Shown in pieces: positions 46,442-55,542 of a DNA stretch of 64,000 bases. The number at the start of each line of letters is the position of its first letter. Position 1 is the first letter of the stretch. The notes under the pieces are model-generated. The model was not told where the DNA came from, made no database searches, and saw only the letters and a program-made list of their open reading frames with translations. Made by a program: the position numbers and the translations under genes. Source of the stretch: Sphingomonas crocodyli (GTDB taxonomy: Bacteria; Pseudomonadota; Alphaproteobacteria; Sphingomonadales; Sphingomonadaceae); contig NZ_SACN01000001.1 in NCBI RefSeq assembly GCF_004005865.1, positions 992,001 through 1,056,000 on the forward strand, in the 5' to 3' direction.

Positions 46442-48054
46442 AGATTCTGTCTATCAAGAATGAAGTCTGCCGCGCGTTCGCCTATCATGATCGCGGTCGC
46501 GTTGGTGTTCGCGCTGATCTGGCGCGGCATGATCGATGCGTCGGCGACGCGCAGGCCATCGACCCCGCGCACGCGCAGTTGCGTATCGACCACGGCATCG
46601 TCGTCGCTGCCCATCCGGCAGCTTCCGACCGCGTGGAGGCCGGTGCGGCACACGGCTTTCAGCGCGTCGACGATCTCGGCATCGGTCATGTTTGATCGGA
46701 AGGGCGGGGCGTCGCTGACGACGTGGCTCGCCAGCGGTTCGGTTTGGTAAAAGCGTTCGGACAGGCGGACCGCACCGATCAGCGCCTTCACGTCGCGTTC
46801 GTCGCCCATCATTTGGAAGTCGATCTTCGGCGCGCTTTCGACCGATGCGTCGCGCAGCGAGATGCGGCCGCGCGAATGAGGCCGCGCGACGACCGCGCCG
46901 AGGCCGACGGCGGGCTTGGCGTGCATCACCGGCGGCATCTTCGTCAGGTCCATCGCGAAGGGCAGCCAGCTCATGTGCAGATCGGGCCGGGCGAGCCCGG
47001 GATCGCTCTTGAGCCAGCCCATCACCTGCACCGAAGGCGCAGCCAATGGCCCGGCGCGGCGCAGGACGAAGTCGATCACGTGCTTGATGCCGTGCCGCAC
47101 GTTCATCTCGCTATTGTAGGTCGGCACGTCGACATGCTTGGCGATTGCGAAGCCGATATGCTCCTGCAGATTGCCGCCGACCTGTTCGCGATCGGCGAGC
47201 ACGTCGATGCCGTGATCGCGAAGCTGCGCGGCGGGGCCGATGCCGGAGCGAAGCAGGACGAGCGGCGACTGCATCGTGCCCGCGCTGACGATCGCCTCGC
47301 GCGTGACACCGATGTCGTGCGACTGGCCGTCCTTGACGTAGCGCACGCCGGACACGCGCTTGCCGTCGAACAGGACGCGATCGACCCGCGCGCCCGTGAT
47401 GAAGCGAAGGTTCGGGCGGCCGAGCGCGGGGATAAGGTAGGCGCGCGCCGAACTGACGCGCATGCCGTTGGCCTGGCTGCCGAGCGCATAATAGACGCCT
47501 TCGCCATCGCCTGCGGCATTGTGATCGGGCAGGTGCGGAAAGCCGAGCGCCTCGCCCGCCGCGATTACGTCCTTGGCGAGCGGGTGGGGCTTCTTCATTG
47601 GGGAGACCGAGAGCGGCCCCATCTGCCCCAGCGCGCCGTTGCCGGGGCCGGTATAGCCCTCCAGCCGGCGGAAGAAGGGCTCGACATCGGACCAGCCCCA
47701 GCCGGTCGCGCCCATATCGACCCAGTCGTCATAATCGCCGCGCCGCCCGCGAATATAGACCATGCCGTTGATCGAGCTGCCCCCGCCCGCCATCCGGCCG
47801 GCGTGCCAGAACAACTGGCGGCCATCGATCGACGGATCGGGCTCGGCGCGGAACAGCCAGTCGAAGCGCGGGTTCGCCATCAACAGCTTGGTGACGCCCG
47901 GTATCTCGCGAAAGCGGGTCGGCTGCTCGACGCCCGCATCGAGCAGGGTGACGCGGTTGTGTGGATCCTCCGACAATCGCGCGGCGAGCGCGCAGCCCGC
48001 GCTCCCGGCGCCGATCACCACATAATCGCTGTCGGCGTCGTTGCGCGCCATCAT
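46438..48054 (-). CDS. GMC oxidoreductase (choline dehydrogenase-like)
   Basis: 538 residues from ATG 48052-48054 (a second ATG follows). FAD-binding GAGSAG (15-20), the GMC signature around HAGRMAGGGSSINGMVYIRG, and the catalytic HAVGSCRMG with a second active-site asparagine in ISANTNAT. These flavin enzymes oxidise primary or secondary alcohols to aldehydes or ketones. Between a P450 gene (22 bp upstream) and the SMP-30 lactonase, it fits oxidation of a P450-made alcohol, with a lactone as next intermediate. Confidence 0.9.
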   Translation of the reverse strand: MMARNDADSDYVVIGAGSAGCALAARLSEDPHNRVTLLDAGVEQPTRFREIPGVTKLLMANPRFDWLFRAEPDPSIDGRQLFWHAGRMAGGGSSINGMVYIRGRRGDYDDWVDMGATGWGWSDVEPFFRRLEGYTGPGNGALGQMGPLSVSPMKKPHPLAKDVIAAGEALGFPHLPDHNAAGDGEGVYYALGSQANGMRVSSARAYLIPALGRPNLRFITGARVDRVLFDGKRVSGVRYVKDGQSHDIGVTREAIVSAGTMQSPLVLLRSGIGPAAQLRDHGIDVLADREQVGGNLQEHIGFAIAKHVDVPTYNSEMNVRHGIKHVIDFVLRRAGPLAAPSVQVMGWLKSDPGLARPDLHMSWLPFAMDLTKMPPVMHAKPAVGLGAVVARPHSRGRISLRDASVESAPKIDFQMMGDERDVKALIGAVRLSERFYQTEPLASHVVSDAPPFRSNMTDAEIVDALKAVCRTGLHAVGSCRMGSDDDAVVDTQLRVRGVDGLRVADASIMPRQISANTNATAIMIGERAADFILDRQNL

Positions 48055-48076
48055 CCCCGCCTCTCTTATCGTCGGG

Positions 48077-49357
48077 TCAGTGGAGCAGGACGGGGATGGC
48101 CGACATGCCCCTTTGCTCCAGACCGCCGACGATCCTAGGCGGCGGCGCGGCCGGGTCCAGCCGCATATTCGGGAAACGGTTCATCAAAGCGTTGAGCGCG
48201 ACGATCATCTCCTGCTTGGCGACGTTCATGCCCAGGCACTGATGGGGGCCGAGGCCGAAGCCGAGATGGTATTTCTTCTCGCGGAACAGGTCATAGACGT
48301 CCGGATTGTCCCAGCGACTGGGATCGCGATTGGCGGAGCCCAGGCACATGTCGATCCGCACGCCCGCGGGCACGGGCACGCCGTCGACCACCGCATCCTC
48401 GGTCATCAGGCGCGGGAAGACCGGATCGGTCGGCATCCAGCGCGCCGATTCCTCGATCGCCGCCTCGATCAGGCTGCGATCGTCGCGGCATGCCTCCCAG
48501 AAGCGATAGTCGTTGAGCAAGGCGTAGAGGGTGATGCCCAATTGCCGCCACGTCGTGCCCCCGCCCGCGAGGATGACGAGGCGGCAGAAGCCGATAATCT
48601 CCTCATCGCTCAGCTTGCGGGTGCCGCCGTCGGCCAGCTTGAAATCATTGTGGATCAGGCCGGTGATGACGTCGTCACCCGGTTCGGCGCGGCGCAGCGT
48701 GATCAGATCGCCCAGCATCCGGCCGACCTCGATATGCGAGGCATATTGCTCCTCGCGCGTCACCTTGCGGACGCCGGTGGCCTTGAGCAGGTGATCGCGG
48801 AAGACGAGCGCCATGCGCCCCTCCATCCCGATCCCGCGCGTGACGACGTTGACGGGCAGGCGCGCGCACAGCTCGATATTGAGTTCGGCGGTGTCGCGCC
48901 CGTCGAGCCGCTGCATCAGTTGCTCGACGATCTCGTCGATCCAGTTCGGCCCCCACCAGTTCATCGCGCGGGGCTTCAGGAACATCGACTGGGCGACCGC
49001 GCGGGTGCGGCGATGCTCGTCGCCGGTCATCGCCAGGATCACCGGCCCCATGCTGCGCACGCCCGGCGTCTCCAGATAGCCGGCCGACGAGAAGGTCAGG
49101 TTCTCGCGCAGCGCCCGATCGCAGGCGGCGAAGGAGAGCAGGGTATAGCTGTCGCGCTCCACATCCCAATTGTTGATCGTATGCCCTTCGAGGTGGAGCA
49201 ATTGCTGGAGCGACCCCGGCATCACCGGCGCGGCATCGCGCAGCGCGTTCATTGCCGGGACGATATCGACGTGGATCTCGTTGCCGATTTCCTTGGCTTC
49301 GTTCGAAACGTCGAACAGCTCGCGATAGAGCCGTTCCTCTTCCTCGACATCGATCAT
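48077..49357 (-). CDS. cytochrome P450
   Basis: 426 residues from ATG 49355-49357 with a GGGAGAGG ribosome site. Haem-binding loop FGLGPHQCLG (Cys374), ExxR (E303-R306 in EESARW), and I-helix AGGGTT (264-269). The acidic residue that normally sits before the two threonines (AGx[DE]T[TS]) is G267. Bacterial class I P450, soluble, needing ferredoxin and reductase, which are not next to it. It probably hydroxylates the hydrophobic substrate of the cluster. First gene of the P450-GMC-SMP-30 operon, divergent from a GntR regulator. Confidence 0.9.
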   Translation of the reverse strand: MIDVEEEERLYRELFDVSNEAKEIGNEIHVDIVPAMNALRDAAPVMPGSLQQLLHLEGHTINNWDVERDSYTLLSFAACDRALRENLTFSSAGYLETPGVRSMGPVILAMTGDEHRRTRAVAQSMFLKPRAMNWWGPNWIDEIVEQLMQRLDGRDTAELNIELCARLPVNVVTRGIGMEGRMALVFRDHLLKATGVRKVTREEQYASHIEVGRMLGDLITLRRAEPGDDVITGLIHNDFKLADGGTRKLSDEEIIGFCRLVILAGGGTTWRQLGITLYALLNDYRFWEACRDDRSLIEAAIEESARWMPTDPVFPRLMTEDAVVDGVPVPAGVRIDMCLGSANRDPSRWDNPDVYDLFREKKYHLGFGLGPHQCLGMNVAKQEMIVALNALMNRFPNMRLDPAAPPPRIVGGLEQRGMSAIPVLLH

Positions 49358-49397
49358 GGCGTCCTCTCCCGCTCGTTCGGGGGCAGAGCTATGCCCG

Positions 49398-49429
49398 TTG
49401 TACAGGATGGTCAACAATATTGTCGACAA
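49398..49429. promoter_or_regulatory. overlapping TTGT/ACAA palindromes, candidate GntR operator
   Basis: TTGTACA (49398-49404), ACAATATTGT (49414-49423) and TTGTCGACAA (49420-49429) are overlapping perfect or near-perfect inverted repeats in the divergent P450/GntR region. FCD-type GntR regulators bind such TTGT-N-ACAA motifs. Confidence 0.5.
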
Positions 49430-49476
49430 TCTGAAGTGGGCTTCTACGATGGGCGGCGAGCGGTTAGGACGAGGCG

Positions 49477-50118
49477 GTGGACGGACAGGCGAACAAGAGC
49501 AGGATCGACGGCGCACTCGCGGCGCAGCGCGTCGTCGCGGGGGTGAAGGACGCGCTGGAGACGGGCGAGTTCGTGCCCGGCCAGCGGCTTATCGAGGCCG
49601 ATCTGTGTCTGCGCTTCGGCGTGGGACGCAGCCATGTGCGCGAGGCGCTGCACCGGCTGGCATCGGAGAATATCGTCGAACTGTTTCCCAATCGCGGGGC
49701 GGCGGTGCGCAAGCTGACGCCCGAGCAAACGAACGACGCGGTCGAGCTGATATCGCTGCTGATCGGCCACACCGCGCGGCTGGCGGCCGAACGCGCGACC
49801 GACGAGACGGCGCGGCGATCGCTGCGCCAGGCGGCCGACGGGATCGATCTGGCCGAAACCGGGATCGATCTGCTGCGCGCGCGTCGTGCGGTCCATCATG
49901 CGCTGGTCGCGGTGGCGCGGAACGACGAACTCGGCCGCATCCTCAATTCGCTGCAATATCATGTCCTGCAGGTGCAGGTGCTGCTGCCCCGCCTGCATGA
50001 CGAGATGAACAACGATCTGAAGGCGATCGTCGCCGCCGTGCTGGCAGGTGAAGCCGATCAGGCCGAGGCGCTGGCCCGCGCGCACATCCGCAAGATGAGC
50101 CCCACCCATAAGAGCTGA
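49477..50118 (+). CDS. GntR family (FCD domain) transcriptional regulator
   Basis: 213 residues from GTG 49477. Winged helix: ALAAQRVVAGVKDALETGEFVPGQRLIEADLCLRFGVGRSHVREALHRLASENIVELFPNRGAAVRKL, then an FCD-type helical effector domain. It probably represses the divergent P450-GMC-SMP-30 operon through the TTGT/ACAA repeats. Start supported by position rather than a strong ribosome site. Confidence 0.85.
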   Translation: MDGQANKSRIDGALAAQRVVAGVKDALETGEFVPGQRLIEADLCLRFGVGRSHVREALHRLASENIVELFPNRGAAVRKLTPEQTNDAVELISLLIGHTARLAAERATDETARRSLRQAADGIDLAETGIDLLRARRAVHHALVAVARNDELGRILNSLQYHVLQVQVLLPRLHDEMNNDLKAIVAAVLAGEADQAEALARAHIRKMSPTHKS

Positions 50119-50208
50119 TCGCGGCTTCCGGCATCGCGGAAGCCGGGAGGCGGGCGTGGGCGGCTTGGCAGGCGCGCCCTATCGATCGGGCATCTTAGGG
50201 AGGATTCC

Positions 50209-51300
50209 ATGAAGGCACTGGTTTTCGAAGGCGCCAACAAGGTCGCGCTGCGCAACGATGTCGAGGTGCGCGAGCCGGGCGAGGGCGAGGTGCTGATCAA
50301 GATCGCCGCCAGCGGCCTGTGCCACAGCGACGTCAGCGTCGTGAACGGCACGATCAACTGGCCGTCGCCTTCGGTGCTGGGCCATGAGGGCGCGGGCGTT
50401 ATCGAAAAGGTCGGCACCGGCGTCGTCGATCTGGTGCCGGGCGATCATGTCATCATCCACACACTCGCCAATTGCGGCCGCTGTGCGCAGTGCAATTCGG
50501 GCTTCCCGACCCGCTGCCGCCGCACGCTAGGCAATCGCACCGAGCCTTTCTCGGTCGAGGGCAAGCCCGTCGGCAATTTCGCGGCCACCTCCACCTTCGC
50601 CGAATATACGATCGTGAAGCAGGGTCAGGCGGTGAAGATCGACAAGAACATCCCGCTCGACGTCGCCTGCGTGGTCGCGTGCGGCGTGCTGACCGGCGTG
50701 GGATCGGTGATCAACCGTGCCGATGTCCGTGCTGGCGAGACGGCGGTGGTGTTCGGGATCGGTGGCGTCGGGCTGAACGTGATCCAGGGCCTGCGTCTGG
50801 CGGGTGCTTCCAAGATCATCGCGGTCGATCTGCTGCCGTCGCGCGAGAAGATGGCGCGCGAATTCGGCGCGACCGACTTCATCGATGCGTCGCAGGGCGG
50901 GGTGGTCGAGAAGATCCGCGAGATGACCGCCGATCCGATCGCGCCGATCGCGAGCGGGGTCGACTGGTCGTTCGAATGTGTCGGCAACAAGCATGTGCTG
51001 CGCGATGCGATCGCGGTTCTGGGCTGGGGCGGCAATTGCATCATCGTCGGCACGGCGGCGGCCGATGCGACGATCGAATTCCCGATCATGCCGATGAGCC
51101 TGGTCGACAAGGGCGTGATGGGCGCGCGCTACGGCCGTTCGCAGCCGAACCGCGACATTCCCCGCATGGTCGCGCTCTATTCGAAGGGGCAGCTCATGCT
51201 CGATGAGCTCGTGACCAAGCGGTACAAGATCGAGGACTATGAGCAGGCGTTCCACGATCTCGAGGAAGGCAAGCTCGCGCGCGGGGTGTTCGTGTTTTGA
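50209..51300 (+). CDS. zinc-dependent alcohol dehydrogenase, class III-like
   Basis: 363 residues from ATG 50209 with AGGGAGG upstream. Catalytic zinc site GLCHSDVSV and GHEGAG; structural zinc loop CGRCAQCNSGFPTRC (four cysteines, intact); Rossmann motif VFGIGGVGLNVI. This is the long-chain/class III type close to MDR enzymes acting on primary alcohols or thiol adducts. Likely oxidises an alcohol to aldehyde in the cluster. Confidence 0.88.
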   Translation: MKALVFEGANKVALRNDVEVREPGEGEVLIKIAASGLCHSDVSVVNGTINWPSPSVLGHEGAGVIEKVGTGVVDLVPGDHVIIHTLANCGRCAQCNSGFPTRCRRTLGNRTEPFSVEGKPVGNFAATSTFAEYTIVKQGQAVKIDKNIPLDVACVVACGVLTGVGSVINRADVRAGETAVVFGIGGVGLNVIQGLRLAGASKIIAVDLLPSREKMAREFGATDFIDASQGGVVEKIREMTADPIAPIASGVDWSFECVGNKHVLRDAIAVLGWGGNCIIVGTAAADATIEFPIMPMSLVDKGVMGARYGRSQPNRDIPRMVALYSKGQLMLDELVTKRYKIEDYEQAFHDLEEGKLARGVFVF

Positions 51301-51306
51301 GACTGA

Positions 51307-51332
51307 GGGGGAGGGGGCTGCGGCCCTCTCCC
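51307..51332. repeat. GGGGAGGGGGC hairpin after alcohol dehydrogenase
   Basis: GGGGAGGGGGC-TGCG-GCCCTCTCCCC forms an 11-bp stem with one mismatch. It lies at the ADH stop before a REP-like copy; no T tract, so its role as terminator is uncertain. Confidence 0.5.
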
Positions 51333-51338
51333 CACTAT

Positions 51339-51367
51339 CGTCACCCCGGATCAAGTCCGGGGTGACG
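51339..51367. repeat. REP-like palindrome, copy 3
   Basis: Perfect arms CGTCACCCCGGA / TCCGGGGTGACG around TCAAG. It sits between the convergent ADH and SDR genes, the most symmetrical copy in the window. Confidence 0.8.
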
Positions 51368-51383
51368 CGTTTATGGCAAGGCC

Positions 51384-52187
51384 TCAGAGCGTCTTCTTCA
51401 CCGCGACGATGCGGGGGTCGAAGATGTTGCTGGCGTTCCAGCCGCCGTCGACCAGCACCGCAGACCCCGTCGTGTAGCTCGACATGTCCGAGGCGAGGAA
51501 CAGCACGGCCTTGCCGATCTCGTCGGTGGTGCCCGAACGGCCGATCGGCAGCGGGCTCTTGTCGAGGATTTCGCGCATCGAATCGTTATCGGGCAGGCGC
51601 GGGGTGGCGATCGATCCGGGTACGACCGTGTTCACGCGGATGCCCTGGCGGCCCCATTCGTCGGCCATCGACTTGACCAGGCTGATCAGACCCGCCTTCG
51701 CCGCGCCATAAGCGGCGTGGAAGGGCGAACCCATGATCCCGTCCATCGATGCGATGCAGACGATCCGGCCGTCGACGCCGCGATCGATCATCGACTTCGC
51801 CGCCGTGGTCGCGGTGACATAGGCGTAGCGCAGATTGCGGTTCTGATCGAAGTCCCACTCTTCGTCGGTGAGGTCGAACAAAGGCTTGAAGATCGCCTGG
51901 CCGACGATGGTGACGAGGACGTCGAGGCCACCCAGAGCCTCCTCCGCACGCTTGATCGCGTCGCGGGCCGATGCGGCGTCGAGCATGTCGGCGACGATCG
52001 GAATGCCCTTGCGGCCGCGCTTGGTGACTTCATCGGCGCCGTGCTGGGCGCGGCCTTCATCGACGTCGAGCACCGCGACGTCGCAGCCGGCTTCGGCCAG
52101 GAAGTTTGCGCTGCTTTCGCCCATGCCGCGGCCACCGCCGACGACGATCGCCTTCTTGCCTTCGAGACCGAAAATCGCTGCGGCCAT
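51384..52187 (-). CDS. short-chain dehydrogenase/reductase
   Basis: 267 residues. Cofactor motif GGGRGMG (17-23) and catalytic YGAAK; Ser in IVCIASMDG. The usual NNAG after strand 4 is TIVGQ, a departure from the classical SDR. Last gene after an acyl-CoA ligase gene (29 bp), so it would act on the CoA ester or a related hydroxy/keto intermediate. NAD(H) or NADP(H) not determined. Confidence 0.85.
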   Translation of the reverse strand: MAAAIFGLEGKKAIVVGGGRGMGESSANFLAEAGCDVAVLDVDEGRAQHGADEVTKRGRKGIPIVADMLDAASARDAIKRAEEALGGLDVLVTIVGQAIFKPLFDLTDEEWDFDQNRNLRYAYVTATTAAKSMIDRGVDGRIVCIASMDGIMGSPFHAAYGAAKAGLISLVKSMADEWGRQGIRVNTVVPGSIATPRLPDNDSMREILDKSPLPIGRSGTTDEIGKAVLFLASDMSSYTTGSAVLVDGGWNASNIFDPRIVAVKKTL

Positions 52188-52216
52188 GATACCCCTCCTT
52201 GTGGTGTCTTCGAATG

Positions 52217-53701
52217 TCAGGCGGCCGCCGCGTCCTCGAACAGCGCACGCACGTCGCGCAGGCTGGGCTTGAGCGACGGGGTGCGCGGCAGCGCATCGAC
52301 GATGCGGATCTGCGTGGGCACGTAAGTGGGCGCCAGCGCGTTGCGGACATAGTCCGAAAGCTCGGCCGGCGTGGTCGTCTGGCCGTTCTTCAGCTCGACC
52401 GCCGCGACCGGCACCGCGCCCAGCCGCGCATCGGGCAGGCCGACGACCGACGCATCGGCGATGGCGGGGTGCGAACGCAGCACCTCGATGATCTTTTCAG
52501 GCAGGATCTTGAAGCCGCCGCGCGTGATCGCGCCGTCGCTGCGCCCCTTGTGGAAGACGTAGCCGTCGGGATCGATCGCGACGAGATCGGTGGTGCGCAC
52601 CCAATCGGGGCGGATCTGCGGGCAGAAGACCTCCATCACGCCCGTCTCGCCGGTGGGCAGGATCGCGCCGGTATCGACATCGGCGACGCGCAGCTCGATC
52701 CCCGGCATCGCGGTGCCGATGCTGCCGCGCTTCGAATTGCCGACCTCGGCGCGCATCGCGGGGGTCCAGCGGATGATCGTGCCGCAGAATTCGGTCGCGC
52801 CCATCGCCCAGTAGATCGGGATGCCGAACTTCGCCTCGAACTGATCCTGAATATCGGGATCGAGATGCGCGGAGCCGCCGAAGATGCCCTTCACGCTCGA
52901 AAGATCCTTGGGATCGAACTCACCGTTCAGCAGCATGGTGACCGCGGTGGGCGAGAGGCCGAGGCTGGGCGGCTGGTGCCGCTTCACCGCGTCGACGAAT
53001 TCGGGGACGCTGAAGCGATCGAGCAGGACCAGCGGGGTTCCGGTCGCCGCGCTGCCAGCGAACAGGCAGAGGCCGCCGACGCCCGAGAGCGGCCACACGC
53101 TGATCTGGACCGGCTGCTCGCCCTCGGTCTCCGCACCCGGCGCGCTGAGCGCGGCGCGATCGAGGATGCGCGCGGGCATCGGGATGCGCTTGGGCGCGCC
53201 GGTCGTGCCGCTCGACAGCACTTCGACGGCGGCGTCCTCGAAGCTCAGGGCCGCGTCGAGGATGTCGGCGGGGACGTCCGATTTGCCTTCGAGGCGGGGG
53301 GCCTTGTCGATCCCGTCGAGGATGATGCCGGCCGCGCCGATTTCGGCGGCGACGTCGCTCACCTTCGCCCAATCGTCGACATCGGCGATGATCGCGACGG
53401 GGCGCAGATCGCGCAGCGTCTCGGCCATCTGCACGGGGGCGGCGATCGGATAGATGAAGCTGGCCGCGCGGCGGTGCGCGAGCAGGCCGGTGAGCGCCGC
53501 GGCATGGGCGGCGCGGTTGTGGATGATGAAGGCGATGCGGCCCTTGCGCGATGCGCCGGCAGCCTCCAGCGCGGCCTCGATCTTGTCGCCGAAGGCGCCG
53601 ACCTCGCCCCAGCTGGACCAGATGCCGCGATATTCGATGCCGCGGCCATCGGCGCGCGTCGCGAGGACGTTGCGGATATTCTCGATAAATTGCTCGGTCA
53701 T
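52217..53701 (-). CDS. AMP-dependent acyl-CoA synthetase/ligase
   Basis: 494 residues. AMP-binding P-loop LSSGTTGAPKR, adenylate motif AMGATEFCG, hinge region TDLVAIDPDGY and KGRSDGAITRGGFKILP, and the C-terminal lysine in RTPSLKPSLRD (normally GK). It joins a carboxylic acid to CoA through an acyl-AMP, the entry to beta-oxidation. It follows an MFS gene in a run of overlapping genes. A fatty, terpenoid or aromatic acid is possible. Confidence 0.88.
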   Translation of the reverse strand: MTEQFIENIRNVLATRADGRGIEYRGIWSSWGEVGAFGDKIEAALEAAGASRKGRIAFIIHNRAAHAAALTGLLAHRRAASFIYPIAAPVQMAETLRDLRPVAIIADVDDWAKVSDVAAEIGAAGIILDGIDKAPRLEGKSDVPADILDAALSFEDAAVEVLSSGTTGAPKRIPMPARILDRAALSAPGAETEGEQPVQISVWPLSGVGGLCLFAGSAATGTPLVLLDRFSVPEFVDAVKRHQPPSLGLSPTAVTMLLNGEFDPKDLSSVKGIFGGSAHLDPDIQDQFEAKFGIPIYWAMGATEFCGTIIRWTPAMRAEVGNSKRGSIGTAMPGIELRVADVDTGAILPTGETGVMEVFCPQIRPDWVRTTDLVAIDPDGYVFHKGRSDGAITRGGFKILPEKIIEVLRSHPAIADASVVGLPDARLGAVPVAAVELKNGQTTTPAELSDYVRNALAPTYVPTQIRIVDALPRTPSLKPSLRDVRALFEDAAAA

Positions 53702-53806
53702 CTCAGTCTCGCCAGCCCGCTGTCATGTCGCACCATATGGGTGCCCTTCGTCGCCTGTGCAGCCGAGGGCAAGCAACCCCCAGATGGGTTCCACGCTGAC
53801 GGAAGG

Positions 53807-55117
53807 TCATGCGGCGACGACCAGCTCGCCGCGATCCTGCGCCGCGCGCAGCTTGCGCATCGCCAGCGTCCAGTGGACCATCGCCCACACCATCAAAGCG
53901 GCGGTGATCGTCATCGCCCAGCGCAGCCCTTCGGCCTCGCTGCCCAGCCGCTTCGACAGGATGTCGCTGAGGATGCCGGTGAACATCGGGCCGGCGGCCA
54001 TGCCGACGACGTTGGCGATGATCATGTAGATCGCGCTCGCCGTCGCGCGGATGCGGACGGGGGCGAGGTTCTGGACCAACGCGATCGACGGCGCGCTCCA
54101 CACATAGGTCATCGAAATCGGGATGATCGAGACCCAGAGGGCGGTCGTGCCGTCGGCGATGAACAGGGTGATGATGAAGGTGGGGATGGTGAGGCCCAGC
54201 GCCACGATCGGGATCGGCAGCATCGCATACATGCCCTTCGCGCCGAACTTGGTCGCCTGCCACCCGCCCAGCGAGGTGCCGAGCAGGCCCGCAATGCCAG
54301 TGACGATGCCGAGACCGATGCCCGCCTCCTGCAGGGTCAGGCCGTGCGCGCGGATCAGGAAGGACGGCGTCCAGGCGAGCATGCCGGTGCTGACCAGCGC
54401 CGACGTGCCCGTCGCCAGCAGCACCTGCACATAGGCCGGGCGGCGGACGAGGATCTTCATCGCGGCGATCAGCCCTTCGGGGCCGTCCGCCGTCGCGATC
54501 GGATGATGTTCGCTGGCGCCGCGTTCGGGCTCGCGCGCGACGAGATAGTAGATCAACGCGACGAACAGGCCCGGCAGGCCGACGATGAACAAGGCGACGC
54601 GCCAGTTATACCATTGCGCGACGGTGCCGCCGACCGACAGGCCCAGCATGATACCCAGCGGGATGCCGAGCGCGAGCACTGCCATCGCGAAGGGGCGACG
54701 GCGTTCGGGGAACATGTCCGACAGCAGCGAGTGCGAGGCGGGAGCAAAGCCGGCCTCCGCAACGCCCACGCCCATGCGGCCGATCACGAACTGGACGAAG
54801 CTCTGGCTCAGCCCGCACAGCGCCGTCAGCAGGCTCCACAGGGCGGTGATCGATGCGATCAGCTTCACGCGGTTCACCCCGCGATCGATCCAGCGCGCGA
54901 TCGGCAGGCTGGCGGCGGTGTAGAACAGGCTGATCGCAGCGCCCGTCAGCACGCCCAGCTGCCAGTCGGCCAGCCCGAACTCATGCTTGATCGGTTCCTG
55001 CAGGATCGTGATGATCTGCCGGTCGATATAGTTGAGGACGTAGATCAGCGTCATCAGGCCGAGCATGAAGCCCGCGCGCTTGGTGCTCATCGGGGCTTTG
55101 GCGATTCCGTGCATCAT
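53807..55117 (-). CDS. MFS transporter (spinster type)
   Basis: 436 residues. GFMLGLMTLIYVLNYIDRQIITILQEPIKHEFGLADWQLGVLTGAAISLFY is the spinster-like MFS N-terminus that also appears in the gene at 43796. About twelve helices. Its start overlaps the thioesterase stop, so it is co-translated with the upstream genes. A likely importer of the cluster substrate. Confidence 0.87.
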   Translation of the reverse strand: MMHGIAKAPMSTKRAGFMLGLMTLIYVLNYIDRQIITILQEPIKHEFGLADWQLGVLTGAAISLFYTAASLPIARWIDRGVNRVKLIASITALWSLLTALCGLSQSFVQFVIGRMGVGVAEAGFAPASHSLLSDMFPERRRPFAMAVLALGIPLGIMLGLSVGGTVAQWYNWRVALFIVGLPGLFVALIYYLVAREPERGASEHHPIATADGPEGLIAAMKILVRRPAYVQVLLATGTSALVSTGMLAWTPSFLIRAHGLTLQEAGIGLGIVTGIAGLLGTSLGGWQATKFGAKGMYAMLPIPIVALGLTIPTFIITLFIADGTTALWVSIIPISMTYVWSAPSIALVQNLAPVRIRATASAIYMIIANVVGMAAGPMFTGILSDILSKRLGSEAEGLRWAMTITAALMVWAMVHWTLAMRKLRAAQDRGELVVAA

Positions 55118-55542
55118 GCGCCTCCAGCGCGCTTCAATATGCCGTCGAAGGCGAAAACCGATTGGCCGTCCACGGTCACGAGTCCCCGCAGGAAGCTCAT
55201 GCTGCGCGTTCGCCGCGTCAACTCCCCTTTGGCGGTCAGCACCGCGTCGTCGGGGACCGAGCCGAGATAGTCACCGCGCAAAGAGACGGTGACGGTGTGG
55301 GGATCGCCGAGCGCGCCGGCGAAGGCGAAGAGGCAATAATCGGCGAAGGTCATCATCGCCCCGCCGTGAAAGGCGCCGCCGCCGTTCAGATGGCGCGGCT
55401 CGACCCGCATCGCGCAGGTGATCGCGCCGTCATCGGCGACGCGGTGGTAGAAGGGGCCGGTGCCGTCGGCGAAGGGATCCCCCCGGCCGCTCGACCATCC
55501 GGCCCATTCGCCTTGGTCTATCGTGACTTCATGAGGCGGCAT
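55114..55542 (-). CDS. PaaI-type hotdog thioesterase
   Basis: 142 residues from ATG 55540-55542; the longer frame upstream is a shadow of the SDR. Hotdog fold with the active-site motif LNGGGAFHGGAMMTFADYCLFAFA (HGG..D). It hydrolyses acyl-CoA thioesters, releasing CoA from dead-end intermediates or the final product. The ATG overlaps the TAA of the upstream SDR (TAATG). Confidence 0.85.
   Translation of the reverse strand: MPPHEVTIDQGEWAGWSSGRGDPFADGTGPFYHRVADDGAITCAMRVEPRHLNGGGAFHGGAMMTFADYCLFAFAGALGDPHTVTVSLRGDYLGSVPDDAVLTAKGELTRRTRSMSFLRGLVTVDGQSVFAFDGILKRAGGA

Noticed and set aside
51307-51332. GGGGAGGGGGC hairpin as a rho-independent terminator
   Set aside because: No T tract follows on either strand, so it is listed as a repeat only.
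52199-55270. A 1023-codon forward open frame opposite acyl-CoA ligase and MFS
   Set aside because: It runs through two clearly coding reverse-strand genes with conserved motifs and crosses their gap; composition is Arg/Asp/His-rich as in shadows.
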